From Nymphaea colorata (Eukaryota; Streptophyta; Magnoliopsida; Nymphaeales; Nymphaeaceae), in assembly GCF_008831285.2 (NCBI RefSeq), contig NC_045141.1:4915224-4979223 (forward strand): DNA of 64,000 bases, read 5' to 3'. Positions 22,631-33,760 of the stretch are shown piece after piece. A program made the position numbers and the translations under genes. The notes beneath the pieces are model-generated. The model was not told the origin of the DNA. It did no database searches and saw nothing but the letters and a program-made list of their open reading frames with translations. Each line of letters begins with the position of its first letter. Position 1 is the stretch's first letter.

Positions 22631-22635
22631 AATTT

Positions 22636-24184
22636 TTCTCTTGCTATAGGTCAAAATTTTATAACTAATACTTTTTAGCCTGAATTTCCTGGCTCCAGCC
22701 TTAACTAATGCATACGAACCACCCTCCATCTTGTGGCCAATCATTCATATAGAGTCGTTGTTATAGATCCTTTAACTTTGGGTAGGTTATTTAGGACTTT
22801 GTTATCGCGCATTGCTCGAGATCAAAATATGAACGGCATGTGCAGGACAGAAACCACTTTTCGTCACCATTTTCTAAACCTATCTCCCATTTCCATTTAT
22901 CTAAAATCAACACTCAAAAGTAGAGACAAGTACTACCTTCCGTATCAAATATTTGATGATCTCTTTTTCACTCTTATAGCATTGGATCATAAGACATCTG
23001 TAAAGTGGAGAGGATCAACAATTTGAAAAAATTTTAAATGCAGAACCTATATGTAAAGTGGATTATGATGAGAACGGGGAGGCAGAGAAGAAGCTGAAAT
23101 AACCTTCTGCCAAAGTCTATCCAACTGATCACTTCCAGGAAATGGAAAAGATTATTTATGTGTTTCCATCCAAAACATTTTAAGATACCAAGGTATTCCT
23201 TCTATACATTGGCAAAGGATTCTCCTTGATTTCAAGATTTAATCTACATGTCCGAATAAGAACATGGTTAAAAGTAGTATCTTGGTATCTTCTCAATGTC
23301 GAATTGTGGACTGGTAAAAAAAAAAGGTGAAGAAAAATGATCTAGTTTTCATAATTTGTCATGCAACAGGTGACGTGCCTTAAGAATCTGCTTCGAAGCT
23401 TCCATAGCACTCAATTTGGTCCATCTTCTGCGGTGTGTTCTCAGCCTACCATTTGAAGGGCGGCCATAATGAAGAAAGCTCCCAAGCAACTTAACTGATA
23501 ATATCTTCCATACTGCCTCTCGTGTAACCGATGGCCTTCAAGAAATTTATTTAAGGGTCCTTCTTGCAAACTGGCTTTTCATTTGTTAACTAAAATGCAT
23601 AGCTTGCAACAATGAAGCTATTTTTGTCTTATCCACTCCCTCTATCTCCCTCTCCCTCTCTCTCAAACAAACACACACACACATATATATATATATGTTA
23701 ATTTGTGTGCTGAGTAAATAAGAAGGCCATGTGCAGTCAATTTAGATATCTAATTAATTCACCAGTACCAATATGGTCAAAGTTGTCTTCCTGTCCCCAT
23801 CTTATCTGCGGATCAACTTAGACCCAATGAAACTTGAATCTCTGTCAATAATATCTTATATAAGCCTATGGCCCTGTCTCAATCCGTATGACGGGCCATA
23901 TATCCAACTTATAGATTCTTGATTTAAGCCGCTCAAATGGGTGAAGAATCACAATGACGACCACTTGGAGAGTCAACCTTTGTGCACTTCGCCAATTATT
24001 TCTGCAGACGATCCTGTAAGAAAAAGACAACACACAGCCAAGCCGAGTGGACGAAAGCTCTGAGGCGCCCTTCACTAGCACCTGCACCAATGCGTCAATT
24101 GTGGTTTGGTTTGCCATTCACTTATTGCTTGTTACAATTAGTACTGCATAACTAGTGAGGGATAAGTACTTTCACTGGTTACAA
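22636..24184. other. Intergenic, no gene supported
   Basis: Contains a short CT/CA/TA microsatellite cluster (23640-23698). The stretch 23765-23830 resembles the upstream parts of the peptide-gene unit ('ctgtccccatcttatctgcg'). The minus frame 23866-24117 (MANQTTIDALVQVL...) has no recognisable domain. Confidence 0.4.
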
Positions 24185-24690
24185 TTATCACCGCAGAACT
24201 AGTCGAGCCAATTTGGGTTGACTTGAACTCGATAATAAAAATTCAACTCCAGCTTGATTCATCCATAAGCGAGTTGTGCTTACGAATTAAATTGATACTC
24301 TAAATGTTAAACGACTTGAATTCGAATTTCACTTGTTTAAACTCAACTTGGCTTGGCTTGACTACACAAATACATGAGAGATTTTCAATTGCTAAATGTT
24401 TTTATAGGGGATATTTGGATGCAAAATATGTGCATTCATGGTTGTTCATTGTTGAATTAGTTTAAAAAAACAGCAAAATGATTTAACAAATTAAAAGAAG
24501 AGGGGCATGTTAAGTTAACATAAATGAGTTAAGCAAGTTGAGTTGGAGCTCGACTTTGTATCTTCGAGTCAAGCTTAAACTCGAGCCTATTTTATGGAGT
24601 TCAACTCAAGTTCAAGCTGACCTCGAGTTAGAGTTTCTTGAGTTAAGTTGAACTTGACTTGACTCATGTGCAGCTCTCTCGTTACAACCA
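24185..24690. repeat. hAT-like element, GAGCTCGAGC type
   Basis: Degenerate alternation of 'gaactcg', 'gagttgagctcgac' and 'aagcttaaactcgagcc', ending near 'ctcatgtgcagctct', which resembles the GGGCTGTACATGAG terminus of the family. Confidence 0.5.
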
Positions 24691-25680
24691 ATTTGTTGCC
24701 TGCCTTCTGTAACTCATTTCTGAAGCGTCTTTGACATTTTCTTCGCCTTACTAAAGAGACGTCTGCTCACTGCATCGCTAATAAATTATCAGCGACATAA
24801 CGTTTAACGATGTTTTTTACTCAAAGAAGCCACATCAATGAAACTTCTACTAGCAAGTTGTCCCACTTTTTGATGTTTTTTACAGCCAATAATGAATCAG
24901 TGGGACTCTAATTGTGCAAGTATTCTGGTTTCCATAGATGACGCTTTTATCTACTACAGGCAAGAAATGGAATTTCAAATACTGCTTGTGGGCTAGAGAT
25001 CCATGTCCTAGACTAAAAATCTAGGCTCGGTTGAGTCTCCAAGGGAAGGTTACAGACACATGGCATGTTGAATAGGTGAGGGTTAATTTCCGCCTTCCTA
25101 GATGATGTGAGCTTTGTGGCTGTGATGAAAGAGACTATTGAACATGCATCTGTTTTGGAACTGTACCTTCATGCAGCAACTATACAGGAGGGTTTGTAAA
25201 GTGACAGAAGTTCTGTATTTGAGGAGAAACACACTCGTAAAGTTTCTGGTCGTCAAAAACCAAAAGTAGTTGTATGTTGTGGAGGATATGGCTCTTCTCC
25301 ACTTGGTGGTATGGACAGTCTTGCAGGAAATGATGCAGTTCGTGGAAGGGTCAACATAAATGTTGCGAGGATCATCATTTGATTCCTTTGTGAGTTGTGA
25401 AGGGTCAACATAAATGTTGCGAGGATCATCATTTGATTCCTTTGTGAGTTGTGACATAGCTTCCATTGTCAAATGGCTACATCCGGTCCATTGATCTCTC
25501 AACACGGCATTTGCTTTTCCTTCCTAACTTCTTATTGGGAGGGTGTAATCCCCAAAAACTAACTTGTTACATCCATTGGAAATAGATAAATTTATTAAGC
25601 ATTCTATGATCAATACAGTACTTGAATTATACAAAGAGTTGCTGAAAAAGTAAAAAATGAATTTCCAATCAAGGGATGAA
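24691..25680. other. Intergenic with an unassigned coding-like remnant
   Basis: The minus frame 25098-25505 (135 codons) holds two perfect copies of an 18-residue block, SQLTKESNDDPRNIYVDP, then a stretch with no recognised domain. I cannot say if it was ever a gene. 25560-25680 is the 3' flank of the peptide gene copy that follows, matching the flank at 16260-16360. Confidence 0.35.
25345..25452. repeat. 54-bp tandem duplication
   Basis: Two copies starting at 25345 and 25399 ('gaagggtcaacataaatgtt...'), apparently identical, so recent. Confidence 0.9.
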
Positions 25681-25682
25681 AA

Positions 25683-25972
25683 TCATAAATGAAGGGCACG
25701 AAGGAGAGGTGGTGGCGAAAGCCCTTCCCATGGGCTTTTATTGGGGTTGTGTACAGGCACTAGAGGAGAAGGATACTGCTTCTTGCTAGAGGACCATGGG
25801 TCATGCCCTACCCCAGCTGCCTTACTATGTCTCATCTGTGCATACTTCCCACTGAACAGTACTCCTCCATCTTGCGGCCTGGTGATGACAACCTTCGTCC
25901 CTACTTTCCTGCTGCTGCCATGGTAGGGGTCGTGTGCCTCTTCCTTTGATTCAGATGCTGCTGGTGTAGAAT
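25683..25972 (-). pseudogene. CLE-like secreted peptide gene, N-terminus cut off by Copia insertion
   Basis: Open from the insertion junction to TGA at 25683-25685. It reads STPAASESKEEAHDPYHG, then GTKVVITRPQ and DGGVLFSGK, then VGHDPWSSSK, the dodecamer KQYPSPLVPVHN (codons 25746-25781) and a 22-residue tail. It aligns residue for residue with the intact copy (GIKVIVARQQ, EGVLCGK, VGRDPWSSSK). The dodecamer keeps Pro4, Pro9, His11 and Asn12 of the CLE motif; Gly6 is Pro. The signal peptide is missing because the LTR starting at 25973 sits at the position of 'gtagaatggctcac' in the copy at 16940. The missing part should lie beyond the element, in or past the assembly gap. The frame itself is free of stops. 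Confidence 0.65.
25968..25972. other. Target-site sequence of the third Copia element
   Basis: AGAAT directly before the LTR start TGTAGAGAG; the paralogue at about 16940 reads 'tgtagaatggct' uninterrupted. The matching second copy is not visible because of the gap. Confidence 0.6.
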
Positions 25973-26276
25973 TGTAGAGAGAAAGAAGAGCACAGAACAC
26001 ACAAGATTTAACGTGGTTCGGTCTGGTCAGACCTACATTCACGACAAAAGCTCTACACCTCGTTCACTATTATTATTAACTTGGGCCAAAGAGAATACAC
26101 CTTATATGAGAACTTCCACCAGAATGCCTAACGAACATGGAAGGCTCTTTCATAAGGCAATACAAATAATAATGGAAGGAAGAAGAAAAGAAACTATGGT
26201 AGTTTCTGAAACACGCACAAGGCAGAACGGTTATATGCCCAATGGGTGGGAACAAGAAGGGCAACTCCATTCTTCA
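25973..26276 (-). repeat. 3' LTR of the third Copia element
   Basis: 304 bp. On the minus strand it starts TGAAGAATGGAG and ends CTCTCTACA. Contains TCATATAAGG (about 26100-26112) as a possible TATA box and the 'tttaacgtggttcgg' block near its end. Confidence 0.85.
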
Positions 26277-26295
26277 AGACTCCCTTCAAGTGGGG
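26277..26295 (-). other. Polypurine tract of the third Copia element
   Basis: Minus-strand ACTTGAAGGGAGTCT adjoining the LTR start. Confidence 0.65.
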
Positions 26296-26299
26296 TGTA

Positions 26300-27600
26300 A
26301 ATAATCGTACACCCCCACTTGATGAGATTCTTGTAATATTGATCTCGATGTAAGCCTTTAGTACGACCATCCACTAGTTGATCTGAGCTTTTTGTATATG
26401 GTGTAGACAGTTCTCCTTTCTGTACTTTCTCACAAATATAATGACAATCAATTTCAATATGTTTGGTTCTTTCATGAAAAACAGGGTTCGCTGCAATAGA
26501 AATTGCAGCTTGATTGTCACAATGCAAGGGAATAGAAATATCAACTTGTAATCCAATTTTTGGCACAAAAATTTTAATCCATGTAAGCTCACTTGCTGTT
26601 GTAGCCATAGCTCAATATTCTACCGTAGCACTGGATCTAGACATTGCACTCCGTTTTTTACTTTTCCAAGACACAATGTTTCCTCCAACAAACACAAAAT
26701 AATCGATGGTGGATTGTCTCTCTGAACTACCAGCCCAATCTGCCTCAGTATAAAAACACACTTGATGATGACCATTCTTTTTGTACCATATACCTTGTCC
26801 TGGAGCCTTCCTTAGATATTGCAATATACGATTGACGATTTTCAAATGATGTTCAATAGGAGCATGCATGCACTGACTGGCAATACGGACTACATATGTT
26901 ATGTCAAGCATCGTAATAGTCAAATAAATAAGCTTCCCTACAAAGCGTTGGTAGCCTTCTTTGTTAATGATAGGTTTATCTAGACTAATTTCAACCTTTT
27001 GACCGACTTCAATAGGTGTCTCTGCTGGCTTGCACTCAATCTTTCCTACTGTTTTGAGCAAATCCATCGTGTATTTCTGTTGAGATAGGAAAAGACCTTT
27101 GTGTGAGTGAGCTATCTCAATTCCTAAAAAATAACAAAGCCTTTCCAAATCTTTTATGTTGAAAGCATCATGAAGGAGCTCTTTCGTCTTCAGAATTCCT
27201 TGGCCATTAGTTCATGTTAAAATTATGTCATCAACATAGACTAAAATAATAATAATATAATCATCCTTTCTTTTAACAAAGAAATAATTGTCAGCATTGC
27301 TTCTAGCAAAATTGTGTTGTTCTAGGAAATTACTTAGATGATAGTGTCTTGCCCTCAGAGATTGTTTTAAACCATAGATAGCTTTATGCAATCTGCATGC
27401 AAGCTTACCATTTTCTTCTTTTGGATGCCCATGAGGAAGTTTCATATAGATTTCTTCTTTCAACTCTCCTTGCAAAAACACATTTTTAACATCTAATTGG
27501 TGTAGAGGCCAATTGTAATTGCAAGCAATAGAAAGAATTACTCTGACAGTATTCATTTTTGCTACAGGAGCAAATGTTTCCTCATAATCTAGGCCTTGTG
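26300..27600 (-). pseudogene. Copia reverse transcriptase and RNase H, broken
   Basis: 27212-27556 carries [38 protein letters not shown] and an intact YVDD (27227-27238), then stops right after DIILT. 26612-27148 continues with YFLGIEIAHSHKGLFLSQ and the RNase H start EADWAGS. 26231-26608 finishes with ANPVFHERTKHIEIDCH. Each piece is in a different frame or separated by a stop, so no full polymerase can be made. RSSATVEY (26612-26640) replaces the usual RSSAEAEY. Confidence 0.88.
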
Positions 27601-27659
27601 TTTGTGTGTATCCTTTTGCTACCAGTCTGGCCTTGTATCTTTTAACACTTCCATCAAGT

Positions 27660-29600
27660 GTGCTTTATCTTGAATACTCATCGACATCCTATAGCCTTTT
27701 TTTCAGGTGGTAAGCAGACAATATCCCAAGTCTTATTTTTGTATAATGCTTTAAGGTCTTCATCCATGGGATTTACCCATAACAATCTTTTTTTCGCTAC
27801 CTCATATGTAGACGGTTCATAACAGCTGGAGACCTGAGACAAATAAGCTTTATATGTGTTATTTATTCTCTCATACCCAACATATGCTCTATCAAGTATA
27901 TGGTGGAAGCAGTGAGCATGACATAATCAGATAAACGAGTAGGATGCCTAGTTTGACATTCTAATCTTCTCAAGAAAATTTGAATGTCATTTTGATCATC
28001 TATATCTTGGCAATCAATTTGGTTTTTTGATGTGGCATTTTCTGTGTTGGCCTCTTGAAAAGTTTCTAGTGAATTTGGATTTCTTCTTATAATTGTGAAC
28101 AGATCATCTGCATTGTGGTCGGTAATACAATCTCTCCCGGGGAACAATTCCGGTTAAACACGTTAGAAGCAGATAATATATTCTTCCTCTGAATATGTTT
28201 TTCCTGCACTGGGTGAGGGAGGTAGGGTGTATTTTCATTAAAAACAATGTCCCTAGATATTAGAAGACGTTTTTCTTCTAAACTATAGCATTTGTACCCC
28301 TTTTGCAAGATGGAATATCCTAAGAACATACATTCACGAGCTCTACTACTAAGTTTGTCTAACTCTTATTTTTGTGTAGCAACAAAGACAACACATCCAA
28401 AGGTACAAATGTAATTTAAATTGAGTTTTCATCCCTTTAGGATTTCAAGAGGTGCACGATCCTAAAGTTGCTTGCTAAGAAGACGGTTAATAATATAACA
28501 TGCATTCAAAAGAGCATCACTCCAATAAATTCTAGGAACATTCATTTGGAATAACAAGGCTCGCGTGACTTGTAGGAGATGTCAATTTGTTTTTTTTTAG
28601 TTACTCCATTTTGTTGAGGAGTCCCTACACATGTAAACTGATGATCAATACCATGTTTTTCAAAACTCTTGAATATGGAATTTTTAAACTCAGTGTCATT
28701 ATTAGTTTTTAGAGTTTTAATTTGTGTTCCATATTGATGTTTAATCATATTAAAAAAAGTTTGAAATTTGTCAAAAACTTTACTTTTAGTTTTAAGCAGA
28801 TAAATCCAAGTGTTTTTTAAAAATCATCAATAAAGGTAACGTAATATCTAAAGCCAGAATAAGAACTCACATGGGCTGGTCTCCACACATCAGAATGTAT
28901 CAAATCAAAAGGATGTACAACAACACTATGAAACTCAGGAAAAGGAAGTCTATTCATCTTAACATAATGACACACATCACATGAATGACAATCATAGTAA
29001 TATGTAGGAAATAAAATTTTTAACTTGTAATTGGAAGGATGGCCGAGTATTTTATGTCACAAGGAGTTATCAAATCTAGCAGTCAAAGCTTTATTTTCAT
29101 GTTCCAGCACATATAGTCCATTGGTAATTCTTCCCTTACCAATCATCTTCTTCGTCAATCTGTCCTGAAAGATCACATCATATGGTGAGAATATAATATC
29201 ACAGTTCAAATCCTTGGTGAGTTTGGAAACAGACAATAAATTTGTAGATAGCTTAGGAACAACTAAGGTATTAATTTTTCACTATGAAAGAGACTAACAC
29301 TACTAATACCTTCAACTCTCACCTTAGATCCATCTGCAATAATGACAAAATTGTTCCCATGTACATCCTTAATATTGGAGTAATTTATAGTAGATGAACA
29401 CATATGCTCGCTTGCTCCAGAATCTATAATCCAGTCATAGAAAGTAGGGAGAGTACATGGAAGATCTTGACTAGTGTTGATGCGACCATGACAGTCTTCT
29501 CCTTTTGTTTGTATAGATTCTGAAGAAGCTCGGTGATAGTCTTTAGCTGAGCAGCTACGTCAATGGTTTCTGTGGCAGTAACTTGAGCAAACGCAGTCGG
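27660..29600 (-). pseudogene. Copia integrase region, broken
   Basis: Short pieces only. 28542-28748 holds IKTLKTNNDTEF and the box with TPQQNGVTKKKQ, in which catalytic residues are replaced (Asn for the second Asp, Lys for the Glu). 28087-28329 is the integrase C-terminus (MFLGYSILQKGYKCYS). 27863-28147 is linker. 28750-29600 has zinc-finger and protease remnants out of frame. More decayed than the RT part. Confidence 0.78.
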
Positions 29601-29627
29601 CCCATTTGGACGCCGACCTTGAGATGC

Positions 29628-30550
29628 TCATGGTTTTCCATGCAGTGTCCAACACCTATCACGAGTGTGCCCATCTTTCTTACAATAAGTGAAAGTAAAC
29701 TTGCAGTTTTGATTTCTTGATTTATAGCCATATGACCCTTGACTATTGCTTTTGTTCATTGTAGCAGCATATGCAGTAGTATTGGCATGAAACGCTGCTT
29801 TGTCAGAACCCTCGCTTGCTGGATTTTCTGGTTGAGTATCTTGATTCATAACTTGCCGACATGTTTCTTCTCTCATAAGAGTGGACAAAATATTATTGAC
29901 AGAAGGTAATTCTGCTGAGAGCAAAAGTTGACTTTCAATATATTCAAAATCATTTCCAAGACCTGCTTGGAATTGAAAGGCCTTCTCGTGTTGTCTGAGT
30001 TTTCTTGATGGAGCATTAATACTGTATGATGCAGCGTATATGTCATATTCATCACATAAACACTTCATTTTGCCATAGTAATCAGCAACATAAACACTTC
30101 ATTTTGCCATAGTAATCAGCAATACACATATTTCCCTTTTTTAAGCTATAAATTTGACAAGATAGCTTATACATACGGGCAATATTATTTTGCTCACTAT
30201 ACATTTCTTTTGCATTAATCCATACATCATGATCACTAGTAAGAAACGTAAAGTTTCGAGCAATTTTTGGCTCCATTGAATTGAAAAGCCATGATATAAC
30301 CATATCATTGATGGATTTTCATTCCTTAAATATGCATCATTTCATGTGATCGAGTAATTTCTCCATCAACATAACCCAACTTTGATCTACCACTGATATA
30401 TAATATAACAGATCTAAACCAAGATAAATAATTTCTTCCATCTAGTAAAGTAGATGTGATTTTAGTATTCGGTACCTGGTCTTGAACAACTATTATCTCT
30501 ATTGTAGAGTCTGACCACTGGTTTGGTGTAGATGAGTCATTTTCAGCCAT
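29628..30550 (-). pseudogene. Copia gag, broken
   Basis: Starts MAENDSSTPNQWSDST at 30550, with LLDGRNYLSWFRSVILYISG. The second piece (30082-30303) continues WLFNSMEPKIARNF and MYSEQNNIARMYKL. The third piece (29628-30068) carries the capsid end and a knuckle-like region CKFTFTYCKKDGHTRDRC, in which the first spacing is longer than the normal CX2C. A 34-bp tandem duplication near 30054-30121 separates the last two pieces. Confidence 0.82.
30054..30121. repeat. 34-bp tandem duplication within gag
   Basis: 'ataaacacttcattttgcca...' occurs twice in a row, ending 'atcagcaa' both times. Confidence 0.85.
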
Positions 30551-30725
30551 GAAAACTTAGAATCAAAGCACCTTATTACCAAATGAATAGGCCTGTTTGT
30601 AGCCGCAGAACAAGTTCTCAGGTGTCTACAACACTGAAAACCAGTAGCCAAAGAAAAATGGTTATCTCCTCAACAAATGATCCAAAAAGTCTGAAATTTT
30701 TCAGGAAGAATCCTCAGATGCAGAC

Positions 30726-30825
30726 NNNNNNNNNNNNNNNNNNNNNNNNNNNNNNNNNNNNNNNNNNNNNNNNNNNNNNNNNNNNNNNNNNNNNNNNNNN
30801 NNNNNNNNNNNNNNNNNNNNNNNNN
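30726..30825. other. Assembly gap (100 N)
   Basis: Exactly 100 N, a common placeholder for a gap of unknown size. The left side is Copia leader and the right side is the inside of a different long LTR. Confidence 0.99.
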
Positions 30826-31144
30826 TCATATATAAGAAGAAAAAGTTTTTGAAAATATATTGGGTTGTAAACCATCAAACATAAATCCAATATTGGGTTA
30901 TTACTTAATTTTTGGTCTTAGTGAAGTAGGTAAATAAAAGATCATGAGAAAATGTTTAAAGAAATGAAGGATATGCAACATTCTTATAAAAAGAAAGAGA
31001 GAGAGAGAAAAAAAATACTTCAAAGATCATTAGATGAAAGATTTTGAAATAAAAGAAGATATATATTCTCCATATGTATGTATACGTATTTGTATAAGCT
31101 TTTAAAAATGAAGTCTTAACTTAAATAGAGAGGGAAGAAAAGAT

Positions 31145-31145
31145 A

Positions 31146-31187
<42 letters not shown>
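31145..31187. repeat. (TA)n microsatellite
   Basis: About 20 TA units; shorter TA runs recur at 31261-31275 and 31433-31447. Confidence 0.93.
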
Positions 31188-31192
<5 letters not shown>

Positions 31193-31350
31193 TTGTAGGA
31201 TAAACATTTATCTTGAAAAGATGAACAAAAGGTTCTGGGGAGAGAAAATAGAACACACACATATATATATATATACATAAGAAATTGTAGGATAAACATT
31301 TATCTTGAAAAGATGAACAAAAGGTTCTAGGGAGAAAAAATAGAACACAT
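31193..31350. repeat. 93-bp imperfect tandem duplication
   Basis: 'ttgtaggataaacatttatc' starts at about 31193 and again at about 31286; both copies run through 'aacaaaaggttct' to 'atagaacaca'. Confidence 0.8.
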
Positions 31351-31964
31351 GTATATATGCATTCATATGTATATGAAAATTTGTAAAATAAAGTGTGGAA
31401 ACATAAAAAGAGAAAAGAAAATTCTCATGTACATATATATATATATAAGATTTATATACATACATTCTTCATGAGATTTACAAGAAATGGAAAACATGAC
31501 TTCAAGTTTCGATGTGGGCTAGAAGCTTGGACTCATGTAAGCAAGCTAAATCTAAAGCCACAATGGAGATGGAATTGCTTTTAATTTTTTGTAAAATATG
31601 ATTTATATACAAGCATAGAATGTTATTATTTGGATTGTTACAAGAAAAATCTACCACCGTTAGGGACGGAAGAAAATCAACCAACATAACGAGACATCGT
31701 TAGGGTTTCTGATTGGGTGATTAAGAAGGAAACTACACGCAATGACATGAGAATGTATTTTTAACATGTCCATATTCGTGGAAGGTTCCCTCAGGTTGGA
31801 CAAGTCTCAACCTCAAAATTAAATAAAAGATTAGATAATAGAACCCCAAACACAATCTCATTCTCATCATACATTCACATATAAAGGGAAAACCAAGCAA
31901 CTGTACATGGGTAAATACATAGACAAATTCAAGTAAAAAAAGAGAGAGAGGATGATGAAAAGGG

Positions 31965-33010
31965 AAAGATTCAACTAGGAAGGAGGGCATGATGTAACTA
32001 GTGAAATGAAGGATCATTTCATCTTTCCATGCTCTCGGTACACTTGAGCATAACCTCATTGTCCCTAAGAAGAGATTGAGTGTTATCTCCTTTGGCCATA
32101 GGGGATGTAAAGATGAAAAGAAAATGAAGAACGAAAAACAATGTTATATTCAATAAAAGAGACAACATGATTCAATCATGAAATGAAAGATCATCTCATT
32201 TTTTTCATGCTCCCGGTGCACTTGAGCATGGCCTTTTGTCTCTAAAAAGAGGTTGAGTGCTATCTCCTTTGGCCATGGGGAGATCAAGAGGAGAAGAAAA
32301 TAAGAAATAAAGACAATGCTTTGTTCAATATAAGAGAAAACATGATTCAATCACGAAATGAAAGATCATATCATCTTTCACTTGAGCATAGCCTGTTGCT
32401 TCTAAAAAGAGGTTGAGTGTTATCTTCTTTGGCCATGGAGGGATGAAGATGAGAAGAAAATAAAGAAAGAAAGACAATGCTATATTCAATAAAAGGAGAA
32501 AACATGAATTCAATATTGAAATGAAAGATCATCTCATCTTCCCATGCTCTCGGTGCACTTGAGTATAGCCTCTTGTCTCTAAAAAGGGGTTGTGTGCTAT
32601 CTCCTTTGGCCATGGGGAGATGAGGATGAGAAGAAATAAAGAAAGAAAGATAATGGTATATTCAATAAAAGAGAAAACATAATTCAATCACGAAATGAAA
32701 GATCATCTCATCTTTCCATGCTACCGGTGCACTTGAGCATAGCCTCTTGTCTCTAAAAGGAGGTTGAGTGCTATATCCTATGCCCATAGGGAGATGAAGA
32801 TGAGAAGAAAATAAAGAAAGAAAGACAATGCTCTATTTAATAAAAGAGAAAAAATGATTAAATCATGAAATGAAAGATCATCTCATTTTTTCATGCTCCC
32901 GGTGAACTTGAGTATAGCCTCTTGTCTCTAAACAGAGGTTGAGTGCTATCTCCTTTGGCCATGGGGAGATGAAGAAGAGAAGAAAATGAAGAGAGAAATG
33001 AGAGGGCTGA
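31965..33010. repeat. ~175-bp tandem repeat, about six copies
   Basis: The landmark 'tttggccat' recurs at about 32089, 32269, 32429, 32607, 32778 (as 'tgcccat') and 32955, giving spacings of about 160-180 bp. Each unit also carries 'gaaatgaaagatcat', 'catgctcccggtgcacttga' and 'aaagaggttgagtgctat'. The units differ by scattered substitutions and short indels. The array lies in the transcribed leader of the long LTR. Confidence 0.9.
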
Positions 33011-33261
33011 TGATTATATACCTCTAATGAGAAATGACCTAGGGAAGTTGAACACCTTCACTTGAAGATCCATTTGAGTGAAGCTCCAAGATGATGCCTC
33101 CAAGAGAGTTTTAGCTTGCTCCAAGTTGGAGAGGAAGAGGAGAAATGGAAAGAGGAAGAGAGAGAGAGAGAAAGCTCAAGAGAAACTTTAAGTCTTCAAG
33201 TGAGAATACTCTAAAGTTTCTCCCAAGGGCCAACTCTTACCCAAGAGGGAAGATTGTGGGG

Positions 33262-33270
33262 TATTTATAG
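33262..33270 (-). promoter_or_regulatory. TATA box of the long LTR
   Basis: CTATAAATAC on the minus strand, 887 bp inside the LTR start; the counterpart at 11021-11030 is degraded. Confidence 0.5.
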
Positions 33271-33519
33271 AGGATTTTGGAGCCCAAACCCAAATTTTGA
33301 ACTTTTTTTGAATTTTTAAAATTTTCATCCAAATTTCACATAATTTTGAATTATTTTGAAAAGGAAATGGTTTGAAATGAGTATTTACATGCCATTAGGC
33401 CTGTAAAAACATTTTTAAAAGTGAGCTGGGTCTTTGCCCACCCAAAAAGACCAAAACCACCCCCTAAAGGGTGGTTTTTGGTCAAAAAGGTGGGGTGAAA
33501 AGGGGAGACAACAGCGCCC

Positions 33520-33760
33520 GGATGCACCAGCATCGAGCACTGTCGCGCCTGGGGTGTAGTTGCCCGACCGCATGGTCGGCTGACGAGAACACGCCACACG
33601 ACCGCGCAATCGTGCATGGTCACACTACTGTGACAGCCCCCGCCCGCGCGCGTGCGTTGCGCGACGCGTTGTTGCTCGATCGCGCGCGCATCACTCTTTT
33701 ACGTGGTGTGTGCACATTTCACGATGCATGATCGCTCGACTGCACGTCCCTGGATGCGCA
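33520..33760. other. GC-rich, CpG-rich patch in the LTR U3
   Basis: Sudden GC- and CpG-rich segment ('cccgcccgcgcgcgtgcgtt', 33636) within otherwise AT-rich LTR sequence. Frames here on both strands have no recognised content. Confidence 0.7.

Larger units (their letters stand above)
25973..30725 (-). mobile_element. Degenerate Ty1/copia retrotransposon, 5' end lost at the gap
   Basis: On the minus strand the order is gag (30550 down to 29628), integrase pieces, reverse transcriptase (27556-27212), RNase H (to about 26350), purine tract and 3' LTR. Related in sequence to the young element at 17323-22630 (both have RNYLSW/TNYLSW and ISGRSKxGY boxes). Broken into at least nine frames. The 5' LTR and primer site are not found before the N run, so the element is incomplete in this assembly. 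Confidence 0.88.

Noticed and set aside
31965-33010. Regular repeats resembling a CRISPR array or a centromere satellite
   Set aside because: Units are ~175 bp without short repeat-spacer structure, the genome is a plant, and only about six copies sit inside an LTR.
33351-33731. Overlapping frames on both strands in the GC-rich patch
   Set aside because: Long frames are expected in GC-rich DNA; no motif and LTR location.
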